DNA of 64,000 bases, from positions 62,001 to 126,000 of the forward strand of contig NZ_JABAEF010000014.1 in assembly GCF_023701945.1 (NCBI RefSeq), read 5' to 3'. Of the stretch, positions 42,259 through 51,377 are shown one piece after another. Origin of the DNA: Rhizobium sp. CG5 (lineage in GTDB: Bacteria > Pseudomonadota > Alphaproteobacteria > Rhizobiales > Rhizobiaceae). The translations under genes and the position numbers were made by a program. Each line of letters opens with the position of its first letter. Within the stretch, counting starts at the first letter, position 1. The notes under the pieces are model-generated. The model had not been told where the DNA came from. It did not search any database and worked only from the letters and a program-made list of their open reading frames with translations.

Positions 42259-43487
42259 TACGCAAGCTCCTTGAAAAGCACATTCTGGTCGAGAAGATAA
42301 CGGGAAAACAGTGGCAGGCTGGCACCGCCGACCGATCGGGCCTGGCTGCCGACGGCACCTTCGACGATCTCCGGCAGGACGACGCCCTGAAGGTCGAGTT
42401 GCTTGACCGCCGCCCGCGTGGCGACAACCACCCGCTCGCGCACCCAGGCCGGAAAGCCGCCGTCAATGACGGCCGCCGAGAAATCGATCACCGAGGCCGA
42501 GGCGACGATCGCCTGGGCGAGGGCCGCCGCCGTATCCTGGATCCAGATTTCCAGCGGTTCGCCGAAATCGACCCAATCCTCGGCGGAATACCACAGCGTT
42601 TCCGGATTGATGCCGTGCTCGCGCAGCAGGTTTTCCAGCACGAAGATCGAGGCGATCTTCAAAAGCTGCACGGTCTTGCCGTCGCGGCGCTGGACAGGAA
42701 GCGAGCCGACGGCGCCGGCCGTGCCCGTGCGGCCGGAAAACAGCGCGGAATTCAGGACGACGCCCCCGCCGATGAACGAGCCGATGAAGAAATAGATGAA
42801 ATCCGGATAGTGCGGCCCCACGCCGAACACCAGTTCCGCCGCGCAGGCGCTGGTGGCATCGTTCTGCAGAAACACCGGATAGGCAACCCGTGCCTCGATT
42901 TCCGCCTGCAGGTCGACGCCATGCCATTGGTTCATGTCTGACTGTGGCGCACCGACTTCTTCGGCCCAGCTCCACAGCTCGAAAGGCGCGGCAATGCCGA
43001 TGCCGGCGATCCTGCCGCGTTCTTCGGGTGTCAGCCGTGCTTCGATCTCGGCTATTCCTTCGGCAATGAAGGCGAGCAGAAAGCCGGGCATAGGATAGGG
43101 ATAGGTGCGATGCACCTGCATTCGAATCCGGCCGACGAAATCCATCAGCACCAGATCGGCGCTGCGCCGGCCGATCTTCAAACCGAAGGAAAAGACGGCA
43201 TCGGGATTGAGGCGCATGGGGACCGAGGGCTGGCCCACCCTGCCACGCACCGGCGTGCCGCGGATCAGCAGCCCCTCACCTTCCAGCGCGCGCATGATGA
43301 CGGTCACCGTCTGGGCGGAAAGGCCGCTGCGTCTTGCGATATCGGCTTTCGACAAACCGGCATGCCGCCGCACCAGCGACATCACAAGCCGTTCGTTATA
43401 AGCCCGCACACGGACCTGATTGGCGCCGCCGCTGGTCTCCAGAACAGCGCCCGGCGCTGCCTGTGCCGCTCCGGCTTTCTCCAACAT
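42258..43487 (-). CDS. frcR: ROK-family transcriptional regulator of the fructose locus
   Basis: The 409-residue protein has an N-terminal winged helix (LSKADIARRSGLSAQTVTVI) and a ROK sugar-binding domain with FIGSFIGGGVVLNSALFSGR and a degenerate zinc/kinase region. The ATG at 43487 follows GGGAGGAG. It is divergent from frcB, as in the frcRBCAK locus of Sinorhizobium, and followed by the mutarotase gene. An AATAA...TTATT palindrome at 43638-43658 is a candidate binding site. Confidence 0.82.
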   Translation of the reverse strand: MLEKAGAAQAAPGAVLETSGGANQVRVRAYNERLVMSLVRRHAGLSKADIARRSGLSAQTVTVIMRALEGEGLLIRGTPVRGRVGQPSVPMRLNPDAVFSFGLKIGRRSADLVLMDFVGRIRMQVHRTYPYPMPGFLLAFIAEGIAEIEARLTPEERGRIAGIGIAAPFELWSWAEEVGAPQSDMNQWHGVDLQAEIEARVAYPVFLQNDATSACAAELVFGVGPHYPDFIYFFIGSFIGGGVVLNSALFSGRTGTAGAVGSLPVQRRDGKTVQLLKIASIFVLENLLREHGINPETLWYSAEDWVDFGEPLEIWIQDTAAALAQAIVASASVIDFSAAVIDGGFPAWVRERVVVATRAAVKQLDLQGVVLPEIVEGAVGSQARSVGGASLPLFSRYLLDQNVLFKELA

Positions 43488-43791
43488 TTCGTCTCCTCCC
43501 AGATCATCGATTGCCCGCCGCCTCGCCCGGCATGCATTCAACGATACGTTCCGTAAGTGTTGCCCAGACAGCCCCCTACGTATACGATTTCACTCAAGAG
43601 CCACATCTCCCGTATCCGAAGCATGCCACATTTAATTAATAATTCAATTCGATTTATTTATTGACAGGCATTTCATTTGGTGTTTCTTTCATAAGCGGAA
43701 GCAGCATTTGCCAGCGCAGGAGACGCTGTCGCGATCTGTAACCGGATGGCCCGAGGAGGGTGCATCCATTTTTTGTCCTTGGGAGGATTAC
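43488..43791. other. frcR/frcB divergent intergenic region
   Basis: These 304 bases contain no gene. An A/T-rich core (about 43630-43665) holds the ROK-type palindrome; a TTGACA at 43660-43665 has no convincing -10 at 17 bases. The GGGAGGA ribosome site of frcB lies at its right end. Confidence 0.6.
43638..43658. promoter_or_regulatory. ROK-type operator candidate
   Basis: A 21-bp imperfect palindrome with outer arms AATAA (43638-43642) and TTATT (43654-43658) and inner TC...GA symmetry, resembling NagC/Mlc sites. It lies about 135 bases before frcB. Confidence 0.5.
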
Positions 43792-44817
43792 ATGAAGACC
43801 AATCTGATCACCGCCGCTCTCGGCGCGCTTGCGCTTGGCGTCGTTTTCACGTCGCCCGCTTCGGCCGCCGACGTATCCGCCTGCCTGATCACCAAGACCG
43901 ACACCAATCCCTTCTTCGTCAAGATGAAGGAAGGCGCAACCGCCAAGGCCAAGGAACTCGGCGTGACGCTGAAGACCTACGCCGGCAAGGTTGACGGCGA
44001 CAGCGAAAGCCAGGTTGCCGCCATCGAGACCTGCATTGCCGATGGCGCCAAGGGTATCCTGCTGACCGCTTCCGACACCAAGGGCATCGTGCCGGCCGTG
44101 CAGAAGGCCCGCGACGCCGGCCTGCTGGTCATCGCCCTCGACACCCCGCTTGAGCCGCTCGATGCTGCCGACCAGACCTTTGCCACCGACAACCTGCTGG
44201 CCGGCGAGCTGATCGGCAAATGGGCCGCTGCCACGCTCGGTGACAAGGCCAAGGACGCCAAGATCGCCTTCCTGAACCTCACCCCGTCGCAGCCGTCGGT
44301 CGACGTCCTGCGCAACCAGGGCTTCATGAAGGGCTTCGGCATCGATGTCGTCGACATCAACAAGATCGGCGACGAAACCGATCCGCGCATCGTCGGCCAT
44401 GACGTCACCAACGGCAACGAGGAAGGCGGCCGCACCGCCATGGAAAACCTCCTGCAGAAGGATCCGACCGTCAACGTCGTGCACACCATCAACGAACCGG
44501 CTGCTGCCGGCGCCTATGAAGCGCTGAAGGCCGTCGGCCGTGAGAAGGACGTGCTGATCGTCTCCGTCGACGGCGGTTGCCCGGGCGTTCAGAACGTCGC
44601 CGAAGGCGTCATCGGCGCCACCTCGCAGCAGTATCCGCTGCTGATGGCCTCCATGGGCATCGAGGCGATCAAGAAGTTTGCCGATAGCGGCGAAAAGCCT
44701 GCGGCCACCGAAGGCAAGAACTTCTTCGACACGGGCGTTGCCCTCGTCACAGACAAGCCGGCCGCCGGCGTCGAGTCGATCGACACCAAGGCCGGCAAGG
44801 ACAAGTGCTGGGGCTGA
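43792..44817 (+). CDS. frcB: Fructose ABC transporter substrate-binding protein
   Basis: A 341-residue periplasmic sugar-binding protein with signal peptide MKTNLITAALGALALGVVFT, cleavage likely after ASA at about residue 26, and the mature start DVSACLITKTDTNPFFVKM. The block GVIGATSQQYPLLMASMGIE is typical of the family. Its order with frcC, frcA and frcK matches the Sinorhizobium transporter for fructose, mannose and ribose. ATG 43792 follows GGGAGGA. A strong stem-loop lies between it and frcC. Confidence 0.9.
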   Translation: MKTNLITAALGALALGVVFTSPASAADVSACLITKTDTNPFFVKMKEGATAKAKELGVTLKTYAGKVDGDSESQVAAIETCIADGAKGILLTASDTKGIVPAVQKARDAGLLVIALDTPLEPLDAADQTFATDNLLAGELIGKWAAATLGDKAKDAKIAFLNLTPSQPSVDVLRNQGFMKGFGIDVVDINKIGDETDPRIVGHDVTNGNEEGGRTAMENLLQKDPTVNVVHTINEPAAAGAYEALKAVGREKDVLIVSVDGGCPGVQNVAEGVIGATSQQYPLLMASMGIEAIKKFADSGEKPAATEGKNFFDTGVALVTDKPAAGVESIDTKAGKDKCWG

Positions 44818-44850
44818 TCCGCGAAGGGATCCCACGCTTGAAAGTCAAGG

Positions 44851-44871
44851 AAGGGCGGCCCGGCCGCCCTT
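44851..44871 (+). terminator. Stem-loop between frcB and frcC
   Basis: AAGGGCGG (44851-44858) pairs perfectly with CCGCCCTT (44864-44871) across a five-base loop. Only a short TCTCCCC follows, so read-through into frcC is expected. Confidence 0.65.
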
Positions 44872-45016
44872 CTCCCCAACAGGGGACCATTGGAACGCTT
44901 TGCCCAGACTTGAGGTCGCACCGCCTGCGTGCCGGTAATTCGCATGGAGTCCGATCTCCGCATGCGGTATCATCGCGCCGTGCGAGCCTTGGGAGAGGCC
45001 GTCGGGAGGAATAAAA

Positions 45017-46099
45017 ATGAGCGAACCGCAATCCGCCACAACACCCCATCATGACTACGAAAAAGTTCTGTCCGAAAGCTCGAAGCAGGTCGCGTCTTTC
45101 GATACGAACGACAAGACCCCGCTGCAACGCTTCCAGCATTTCCTGCATTCAAGCCCCGCGGCCGTGCCGCTGATCGTGCTGGTGCTGTCGCTGGCCATAT
45201 TCGGCATCATCCTCGGGGGGAAGTTCTTCTCGGCCTTTACACTGACCCTCATCCTGCAGCAGGTGGCGATCGTCGGTATCGTCGGCGCGGCCCAGACGCT
45301 GGTCATCCTGACGGCCGGCATCGACCTGTCGGTGGGAGCGATCATGGTGCTGTCATCGGTGGTGATGGGCCAGTTCACCTTCCGCTACGGCCTGCCGCCA
45401 ACCTTCGCAGTGCTCTGCGGCCTGGCCGTCGGCGCGGCCTGCGGTTTCATCAACGGCATTCTGGTGGCCCGCATGAAACTGCCGCCGTTTATCGTCACGC
45501 TCGGCATGTGGCAGATCGTCCTGGCCTCCAACTTCCTCTATTCCGCCAACGAGACCATCCGCAGCCAGGACATTGAAAAGAGTGCGCCAATCCTGCAGTT
45601 CTTCGGCGAAAACCTGCGCCTTGGCGGCGCGGTCCTCACCTATGGTGTCATCTTCATGGTGCTGCTGGTGGCGCTTCTCTGGTACGTGCTCAACAACACG
45701 GCCTGGGGCCGCCATGTCTACGCGGTCGGCGACGACCCGGATGCAGCGGAACTGGCCGGCGTCAACGTCAAGCGCATGCTGATCTCCGTCTATACCCTGT
45801 CCGGACTGATCTGCGCCCTGGCCGGCTGGGCCCTCATCGGCCGCATTGGCTCCGTGTCCCCGACGGCCGGCCAGTTCGCCAATATCGAATCCATCACCGC
45901 CGTGGTGATCGGCGGCATCTCGCTGTTCGGCGGCCGCGGCTCCATTCTCGGCATGATTTTCGGTGCCCTGATCGTCGGCGTCTTCTCGCTGGGGCTTCGC
46001 CTCATCGGCACCGACCCGCAATGGACCTATCTCTTGATCGGCGTGCTCATCATCAGCGCCGTCGCAATCGACCAGTGGATCAGAAAGGTAGCAGGCTGA
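45017..46099 (+). CDS. frcC: Fructose ABC transporter permease
   Basis: The 360-residue permease has a long hydrophilic N-terminus (about 45 residues), eight to ten hydrophobic segments, and class signatures LVILTAGIDLSVGAIMVLSS and VVIGGISLFGGRGSILGMIF. It forms the homodimeric channel for FrcB-delivered sugars. The ATG at 45017 has a GGGAGGA ribosome site and the stop overlaps frcA by one base (TGATG). Confidence 0.92.
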   Translation: MSEPQSATTPHHDYEKVLSESSKQVASFDTNDKTPLQRFQHFLHSSPAAVPLIVLVLSLAIFGIILGGKFFSAFTLTLILQQVAIVGIVGAAQTLVILTAGIDLSVGAIMVLSSVVMGQFTFRYGLPPTFAVLCGLAVGAACGFINGILVARMKLPPFIVTLGMWQIVLASNFLYSANETIRSQDIEKSAPILQFFGENLRLGGAVLTYGVIFMVLLVALLWYVLNNTAWGRHVYAVGDDPDAAELAGVNVKRMLISVYTLSGLICALAGWALIGRIGSVSPTAGQFANIESITAVVIGGISLFGGRGSILGMIFGALIVGVFSLGLRLIGTDPQWTYLLIGVLIISAVAIDQWIRKVAG

Positions 46100-46881
46100 T
46101 GGCACACGAACCCATTCTCACCGCACGCGGTCTGGTCAAGCGTTATGGCCGGGTCACCGCTCTCGACAATGCCGATTTCGACCTCTATCCCGGCGAAATC
46201 CTCGCCGTGATCGGCGACAACGGCGCCGGAAAGTCGACGCTCATCAAGGCGATCTCCGGCGCGGTATCGCCCGACGAAGGCGAAATCCGCCTCGACGGCC
46301 AGCCGATCAACTTCCGCTCGCCGATCGAAGCCCGCAAGGCCGGCATCGAGACCGTCTACCAGAACCTCGCGCTGTCGCCGGCTTTGTCGATCGCCGACAA
46401 CATGTTTCTCGGCCGCGAACTGCGCAAGCCGGGCATCATGGGCAGCGTGTTTCGCATGCTGGATCGTCCGGCGATGGAGAAAGTCGCCCGCGACAAGCTG
46501 TCCGAACTGGGCCTGATGACCATCCAGAACATCAACCAGGCCGTGGAAACCCTGTCGGGCGGCCAGCGTCAGGGCGTTGCCGTGGCGCGGGCGGCCGCCT
46601 TTGGCTCCAAGGTCATCATTCTCGATGAACCAACCGCCGCCCTCGGGGTCAAGGAAAGCCGCAAGGTTCTCGAACTGATCCTCGATGTGCGCGCCCGCGG
46701 CATGCCGATCGTGTTGATCAGCCACAACATGCCGCATGTCTTCGAGGTGGCCGACCGCATTCATGTGCACCGGCTGGGCCGGCGCCTCTGCGTGGTCAAC
46801 CCGAAGGACTATACAATGTCCGACGCGGTCGCCTTCATGACCGGCGCCAAGGCACCGCCGGCGGAAGCGCTCGCCGCATGA
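46099..46881 (+). CDS. frcA: Fructose ABC transporter ATPase (single domain)
   Basis: A 260-residue ATPase with Walker A GDNGAGKST (about 39-47), signature LSGGQRQGVAVARAA and Walker B VIILDEPTAALGV. Unlike RhaT it has one ABC domain, so two copies are needed per transporter, as in the Sinorhizobium Frc system. It starts at the frcC stop and overlaps frcK by four bases (ATGA). Confidence 0.92.
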   Translation: MAHEPILTARGLVKRYGRVTALDNADFDLYPGEILAVIGDNGAGKSTLIKAISGAVSPDEGEIRLDGQPINFRSPIEARKAGIETVYQNLALSPALSIADNMFLGRELRKPGIMGSVFRMLDRPAMEKVARDKLSELGLMTIQNINQAVETLSGGQRQGVAVARAAAFGSKVIILDEPTAALGVKESRKVLELILDVRARGMPIVLISHNMPHVFEVADRIHVHRLGRRLCVVNPKDYTMSDAVAFMTGAKAPPAEALAA

Positions 46882-47510
46882 GTCTGACTGTTGCAAGCAT
46901 TGTCGACGAGATCATCCGACGTGCCGAAGGCAGGACACGCTTCATACCCGGCATTGCCGGCCCTCCCGGGGCCGGCAAGTCGACGCTTGCCGATGCCCTG
47001 CGCAACGAACTGATCCGCCGCGGCGAACGCGCCGAAGTCCTGCCGATGGACGGCTTCCACATGGACAACGGCATTCTCGAAGAGCGCGGTCTGTTGAAGC
47101 GCAAGGGCGCACCTGAAACCTTCGACGTGCGTGGTTTCGTTGACATCCTCAAGGCAGTGAAAGCAGCCGACGAGGAGGTGCTGGTACCCGTCTTCGATCG
47201 ATCAAGAGAACTGGCGATCGCCTCGGCTCGCCCGGTTGCGACCGACACCCGCTTCGTGCTGGTCGAAGGCAATTACCTGCTGCTGGATGAGGCACCGTGG
47301 AACAGGCTGGACGGCCTGTTCGACATGACGCTGTTCGTTGGCCCATCCTATGAGGTGCTGGAGGAGCGGTTGCGCCAGCGCTGGATCCACTATGGCCTTG
47401 ATGAAGCCGGCATCGAGTGGAAGCTCTACGGCAACGACCTGCCGAACGGCAAACGCATTATCGAGAACTCCCGCCCCGCCGATATTCACCTCGAGATCTT
47501 CGAGATCTGA
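46878..47510 (+). CDS. frcK: FrcK-type kinase, uridine/pantothenate-kinase-like
   Basis: The 210-residue P-loop kinase has Walker A GPPGAGKSTLADAL (about residues 24-37), the MDGFHMDNG block of the phosphoribulokinase/uridine kinase fold and the lid-like RLRQRWIHYGLDE. It is the last gene of frcBCAK. The true substrate is not known to me; a role in phosphorylating the imported sugar or a nucleoside is inferred from context. Confidence 0.87.
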   Translation: MSLTVASIVDEIIRRAEGRTRFIPGIAGPPGAGKSTLADALRNELIRRGERAEVLPMDGFHMDNGILEERGLLKRKGAPETFDVRGFVDILKAVKAADEEVLVPVFDRSRELAIASARPVATDTRFVLVEGNYLLLDEAPWNRLDGLFDMTLFVGPSYEVLEERLRQRWIHYGLDEAGIEWKLYGNDLPNGKRIIENSRPADIHLEIFEI

Positions 47511-47517
47511 CGCTCCC

Positions 47518-48207
47518 TCACGCGTCTTGCGGCGCGTGCCACAAGTCATCTTCCCCCTTGACCAGCATTGGCGTGGCAAAAGTGCCGCGCACCCGCTCCG
47601 GCCAGTGCGCGCCCTCCTCGGCCATCGCCTTTCGCCAGCGATCCGACTGCAGCATGGCCGCCCCGACCACCACCGGCTCGACACCGGAAGATTGCAGCAG
47701 CGACAACCCGGCCCGGATCGATGTGCCGCTGGAGATCACGTCGTCGATCAGCGCCACCCGGCAGTCCTTCAGGAGCGGCAGCATGCGCGGATCGACATAG
47801 AGCCGCTTCTGCTGCTCCGGCGTGGTGATCGACGATAGGGGCACCGACAATTCGTCGGAATACCAGAACTTTCGCGAGGTCCCGAGCGGCACGTAACGGC
47901 GATGCCCAAGCTTCTGCGCCACTACGGAGGCGAGCGTCAGCCCCAGCGTTGGCAGGCCGACCACGACATCGGGGCGCAGCAGCGACAATTGCCCGGCGAG
48001 ATCCTCTGCCAGCGCATCGAGCACCGCGAAACTGGCCTGATTGACGATCAGCGAGGCCAGCGCATGCCGTCCATCGGAAAGCGGCCGGATCGGCAGCCGG
48101 ATCTGCCGCCCGTCGGCAAGCGTTGCTGGATAAAAGTTCGAATGCCCGCCTTTCGGATCGAAACTCGCCGGCGGATGGATCTCCTGCCAGAAATCATGGG
48201 GCTGCAT
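47518..48207 (-). CDS. Phosphoribosyltransferase
   Basis: A 229-residue type I phosphoribosyltransferase. The PRPP-binding motif is VALIDDVISSGTSI, preceded by the VVVGLPTLGLTLA loop. The ATG at 48207 has a GAGGA site; the frame extends 25 codons upstream without one. The acceptor base is not evident: the sequence is neither classical hypoxanthine nor orotate phosphoribosyltransferase. It is convergent with frcK and close to the purine operon at 49590-57134, so a purine salvage role is possible. Confidence 0.82.
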   Translation of the reverse strand: MQPHDFWQEIHPPASFDPKGGHSNFYPATLADGRQIRLPIRPLSDGRHALASLIVNQASFAVLDALAEDLAGQLSLLRPDVVVGLPTLGLTLASVVAQKLGHRRYVPLGTSRKFWYSDELSVPLSSITTPEQQKRLYVDPRMLPLLKDCRVALIDDVISSGTSIRAGLSLLQSSGVEPVVVGAAMLQSDRWRKAMAEEGAHWPERVRGTFATPMLVKGEDDLWHAPQDA

Positions 48208-48397
48208 ATCGTGGTCCTCGTTGGCCAGGCGCGCCGGAATGGCAAACCGCGCGCAGGCACAATGAAACGGTTCAAATCGCACGGTTTTCCCTCTATACCA
48301 AGCGCCTGACGATTGTAACCTTTCTGAGCGACCGAACCAGGCACAAGCGGCACTTGGCGAAGCTCATCTCCTCCACCGACCGGGACACCGAAAATCC

Positions 48398-49570
48398 ATG
48401 CAGATCAAGCCAGACATCGCCGCCGACCTTGCCTTCCTGACCGAACTTCGCCGCGATCTGCATCAGTATCCGGAACTCGGCTTCGAGGAGGAGCGCACCA
48501 GCGCCATCGTCGTAAGATTGCTGGAGGAAGCCGGGATAAAGGTCACGCTCGGACTTGGCGGCACCGGCGTGGTCGGCACATTGCAGGTGGGCAACGGCAC
48601 GCGAGTGATCGGACTTCGCGCCGACATGGACGCGCTGGCCATGCCGGAACTGGCCGACCGGCCCTATAAATCGAAGATCGACGGCAAGATGCATGCCTGC
48701 GGCCACGACGGCCACACCACCCTGCTCATCGGCGCCGCACGCCATCTGGCCCGGACCGGCAATTTCTCCGGCACGGTGCATTTCATCTTCCAGCCGGCCG
48801 AAGAGGGCCGCGGCGGGGCGCGACGCATGGTCGAGGACGGCCTGTTTGAAAAATTCCCCTGCGACGCGGTCTATGGCCTGCACAACATGCCGGGATTGGA
48901 CCCGGATGAGATCGCCGTGGTCGAAGGCCCGCAACTCGCCTCCTCCGACAGCTGGCGCATCACCTTCCGCGGCACCGGCACTCACGGCGCCAAGCCGCAT
49001 CTCGGTAAGGATCCGATTACCGCGGCGGGCACTTTCCTGTCCTCGCTGCAGACCATTGTCGGCCGGGTCGTCGATCCGCTGCAGCCCGCCGTCGTCAGCG
49101 CCTGTTCGGTCCAGGCAGGCAATCCGCAGGCCCTGAACGTCATTCCCGATACCGTCGAGATCGGCGGCACGGCACGCGCCTATTCGCCCGATGTCCGCGA
49201 CCAACTCGAAACGGAAATCGGCCGGCTGGCGAACGGCACCGCCGCCATGTACGGCATATCCGTGGACTACCAGTTCCAGCGCCGCATTCCGCCTGTCGTC
49301 AACAACGCCGATGCCACAAGCCGGGCGCTTGCCGCCGCCCGGTCCGTGTTCGGCGCAAAGGTCCGCACCGCCTTCCCGCCCTCGACGGCCGGCGATGATT
49401 TCTCGTTTTTCGCCGGAGAGGCGCCGGGCTGTTATGTCTGGCTCGGCAATGGCCCGGCGGTCGACGGCGCGCTGCATCACAACACCGCCTATGATTTCAA
49501 CGACGCGGCTATCGGTCCCGGCGTCAGCTTCTGGAGCACGCTGGTCGAGCAGGAACTGGCACCTGCCTGA
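48398..49570 (+). CDS. M20-family amidohydrolase (hippurate hydrolase/N-acyl amino acid type)
   Basis: A 390-residue metallopeptidase-fold amidohydrolase. Metal-site blocks are RADMDALAM, HACGHDGHTTLLIG and FQPAEEGRGGARRM with the catalytic Glu-Glu pair, and a C-terminal TAGDDFSFFAGEAPG. Family members remove acyl groups from N-acyl amino acids, hippurate or indole-3-acetyl conjugates. It is monocistronic and convergent with adenine deaminase (19 bases between stops). Specificity cannot be read from the sequence. Confidence 0.88.
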   Translation: MQIKPDIAADLAFLTELRRDLHQYPELGFEEERTSAIVVRLLEEAGIKVTLGLGGTGVVGTLQVGNGTRVIGLRADMDALAMPELADRPYKSKIDGKMHACGHDGHTTLLIGAARHLARTGNFSGTVHFIFQPAEEGRGGARRMVEDGLFEKFPCDAVYGLHNMPGLDPDEIAVVEGPQLASSDSWRITFRGTGTHGAKPHLGKDPITAAGTFLSSLQTIVGRVVDPLQPAVVSACSVQAGNPQALNVIPDTVEIGGTARAYSPDVRDQLETEIGRLANGTAAMYGISVDYQFQRRIPPVVNNADATSRALAAARSVFGAKVRTAFPPSTAGDDFSFFAGEAPGCYVWLGNGPAVDGALHHNTAYDFNDAAIGPGVSFWSTLVEQELAPA

Positions 49571-49589
49571 CCCGTCCGGTCGATTGCTT

Positions 49590-51377
49590 TTAAGCCTCCG
49601 CCAGAACAGGGCTTTCCAGCAGCCGGCCGGTGCCGACATCGGCGATGCCGCGGTCGGTCTGGTGCGGGCCGGCATTGCAGGCAAGCGTCGCCCCGAAGCA
49701 GGCCTTGAACACCAGATAGGGTGGCTGCCATTCGACAATGCGGTCCATGGCCGAACGGACGGCCGCGAAATCGCGCGCCACATGCTCGAGCGGCGCATCC
49801 GACACCAGACCGGACAGCGGCAAAGGCAGGATCGCATCGATCCAGCGGTTGGAGACCACCGCCATGCCGCCGCCCGCCGCAATCACCGCATTGGCGGCAA
49901 TCGCCATGTCTTCCGGATCGCTGCCGAACACCGTGAGGTTGTGGCTGTCATGGGACACCGTGGTCGCAAAGGCGCCGCGCCACTTGCCCCAGTTTTCCAG
50001 GAATCCCACCCGCGGCCGACTGTCGCCGCGCCCGTGGCGATGGGCGACCGCAATCAGCGTGGTGCCCTCCGGCGGCACCACGAAACCGTCTTCCACTTTT
50101 GCCTGCCGCTCGCCCCATTCGGTGAACCGCGGCCGGTTGATGGTGGCGATCCGGACGGATTTGCCCTTCGAGGCCACCCGGAAATCGTTAGCCGTCAACA
50201 GCTCGATCTTCATCGACTGCGTGAGAACCGAAGGATCGACGGTTGCTGGCGTTTGAAGCAGTTCGCCGTTACGGGCCACCGCAACACCATTGGCGATCAC
50301 CAGCCGCGCCTGCAGATCCGCCAGATCGTCGAAGACGACGAGATCGGCCCTTCGGCCGGCCGCGATCAAGCCGAGATCGGCGCGTCCAAGCCGCTGAGCG
50401 GCATTCAGCGTCGCGGCCCGCAGCGCCCATTCCGGCTTCAGGCCATAGCGCACCAGCCGGCGCACCACATCATCGAGCCCGCCGCCCTGCAGGAGATCGT
50501 CGGGAAAGACGTCGTCGGTGCAGAGCGTCACCGTCTGCGGCAGATGGCCGAGCCGGTTGAGTTCTTCGACGAATTCCGGCAACAAATGATCATGCGAGCC
50601 GCGCAGCTCGATGGTCAGGCCGGCCCTGAGCTTGGCCATCAGGTCGTCGCCGGAGACCAGCTCATGATCTGAACTGACGCCCGCCGCCATGAAGGCTGCG
50701 AGATCGCCATCCTTCAGCCCGCGGGCATGGCCGCAGATCAATTTATCCGACGCAAGCCCCGCCTGGACGATGGCGCTCATGCGCGGATCGCCATCGATCA
50801 CGCCGCGCATGTTCATCACCTCCGCCACGCCGCCAATCTCTGGCCATGTGAGCAGATCGGCGATCACCGCCGCATCGAAATCGGCGCCGTTCAGTTCCAG
50901 TCCCGGTGCCGACGGCACGCAGGACGGCGCCAGCAGGATCATCCTGAGCGGCAACGCCCGAGAAGCCTCGGCAGCGTAGCGAACGCCCTCCACCCCGTGC
51001 ACATTGCCGAACTCGTGCGGATCCCAGACAATGGTCGTCACGCCGCGCGGCAGAACTGCCTTGGCATAATTCTCCGGCGTCACCATCGAGCTTTCGACAT
51101 GCATATGCGTATCGATCAGGCCCGGCGTCACGAAGCCACCTTCTGCATCGATGATCTCCACGGCATCTGCCCTGGCGCCCGGCGCGTGAACGCTGGCAAT
51201 CAGCGCTCCGACCAGGCCGATATCGGCAGCGCGACGCTCGCCGGTCACCATGTCGACCAGCGTGCCGTTGACGATCAACCGATCAAACGGTGCAGCACCC
51301 CGGGCCGCCGCAATGGCGCGCCTGCGCAGATCCGCATCGTTGATATCCGCGGGTTCTCTCGAAGTTCGCGACGTCAC
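49590..51377 (-). CDS. ade: Adenine deaminase
   Basis: The 595-residue protein has the amidohydrolase metal motif GLIDTHMHVESSM, the second block TTIVWDPHEFGNVHG and the C-terminal VSHDSHNLTVFGSD of adenine deaminase. It converts adenine to hypoxanthine and ammonia. I chose the GTG at 51377 because GGAGG lies 7 bases upstream and the codon overlaps the nucleoside hydrolase stop (GTGA); an ATG five codons earlier has no ribosome site. As last gene of the LacI-controlled operon it would process adenine released by the hydrolase. Confidence 0.92.
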   Translation of the reverse strand: MTSRTSREPADINDADLRRRAIAAARGAAPFDRLIVNGTLVDMVTGERRAADIGLVGALIASVHAPGARADAVEIIDAEGGFVTPGLIDTHMHVESSMVTPENYAKAVLPRGVTTIVWDPHEFGNVHGVEGVRYAAEASRALPLRMILLAPSCVPSAPGLELNGADFDAAVIADLLTWPEIGGVAEVMNMRGVIDGDPRMSAIVQAGLASDKLICGHARGLKDGDLAAFMAAGVSSDHELVSGDDLMAKLRAGLTIELRGSHDHLLPEFVEELNRLGHLPQTVTLCTDDVFPDDLLQGGGLDDVVRRLVRYGLKPEWALRAATLNAAQRLGRADLGLIAAGRRADLVVFDDLADLQARLVIANGVAVARNGELLQTPATVDPSVLTQSMKIELLTANDFRVASKGKSVRIATINRPRFTEWGERQAKVEDGFVVPPEGTTLIAVAHRHGRGDSRPRVGFLENWGKWRGAFATTVSHDSHNLTVFGSDPEDMAIAANAVIAAGGGMAVVSNRWIDAILPLPLSGLVSDAPLEHVARDFAAVRSAMDRIVEWQPPYLVFKACFGATLACNAGPHQTDRGIADVGTGRLLESPVLAEA

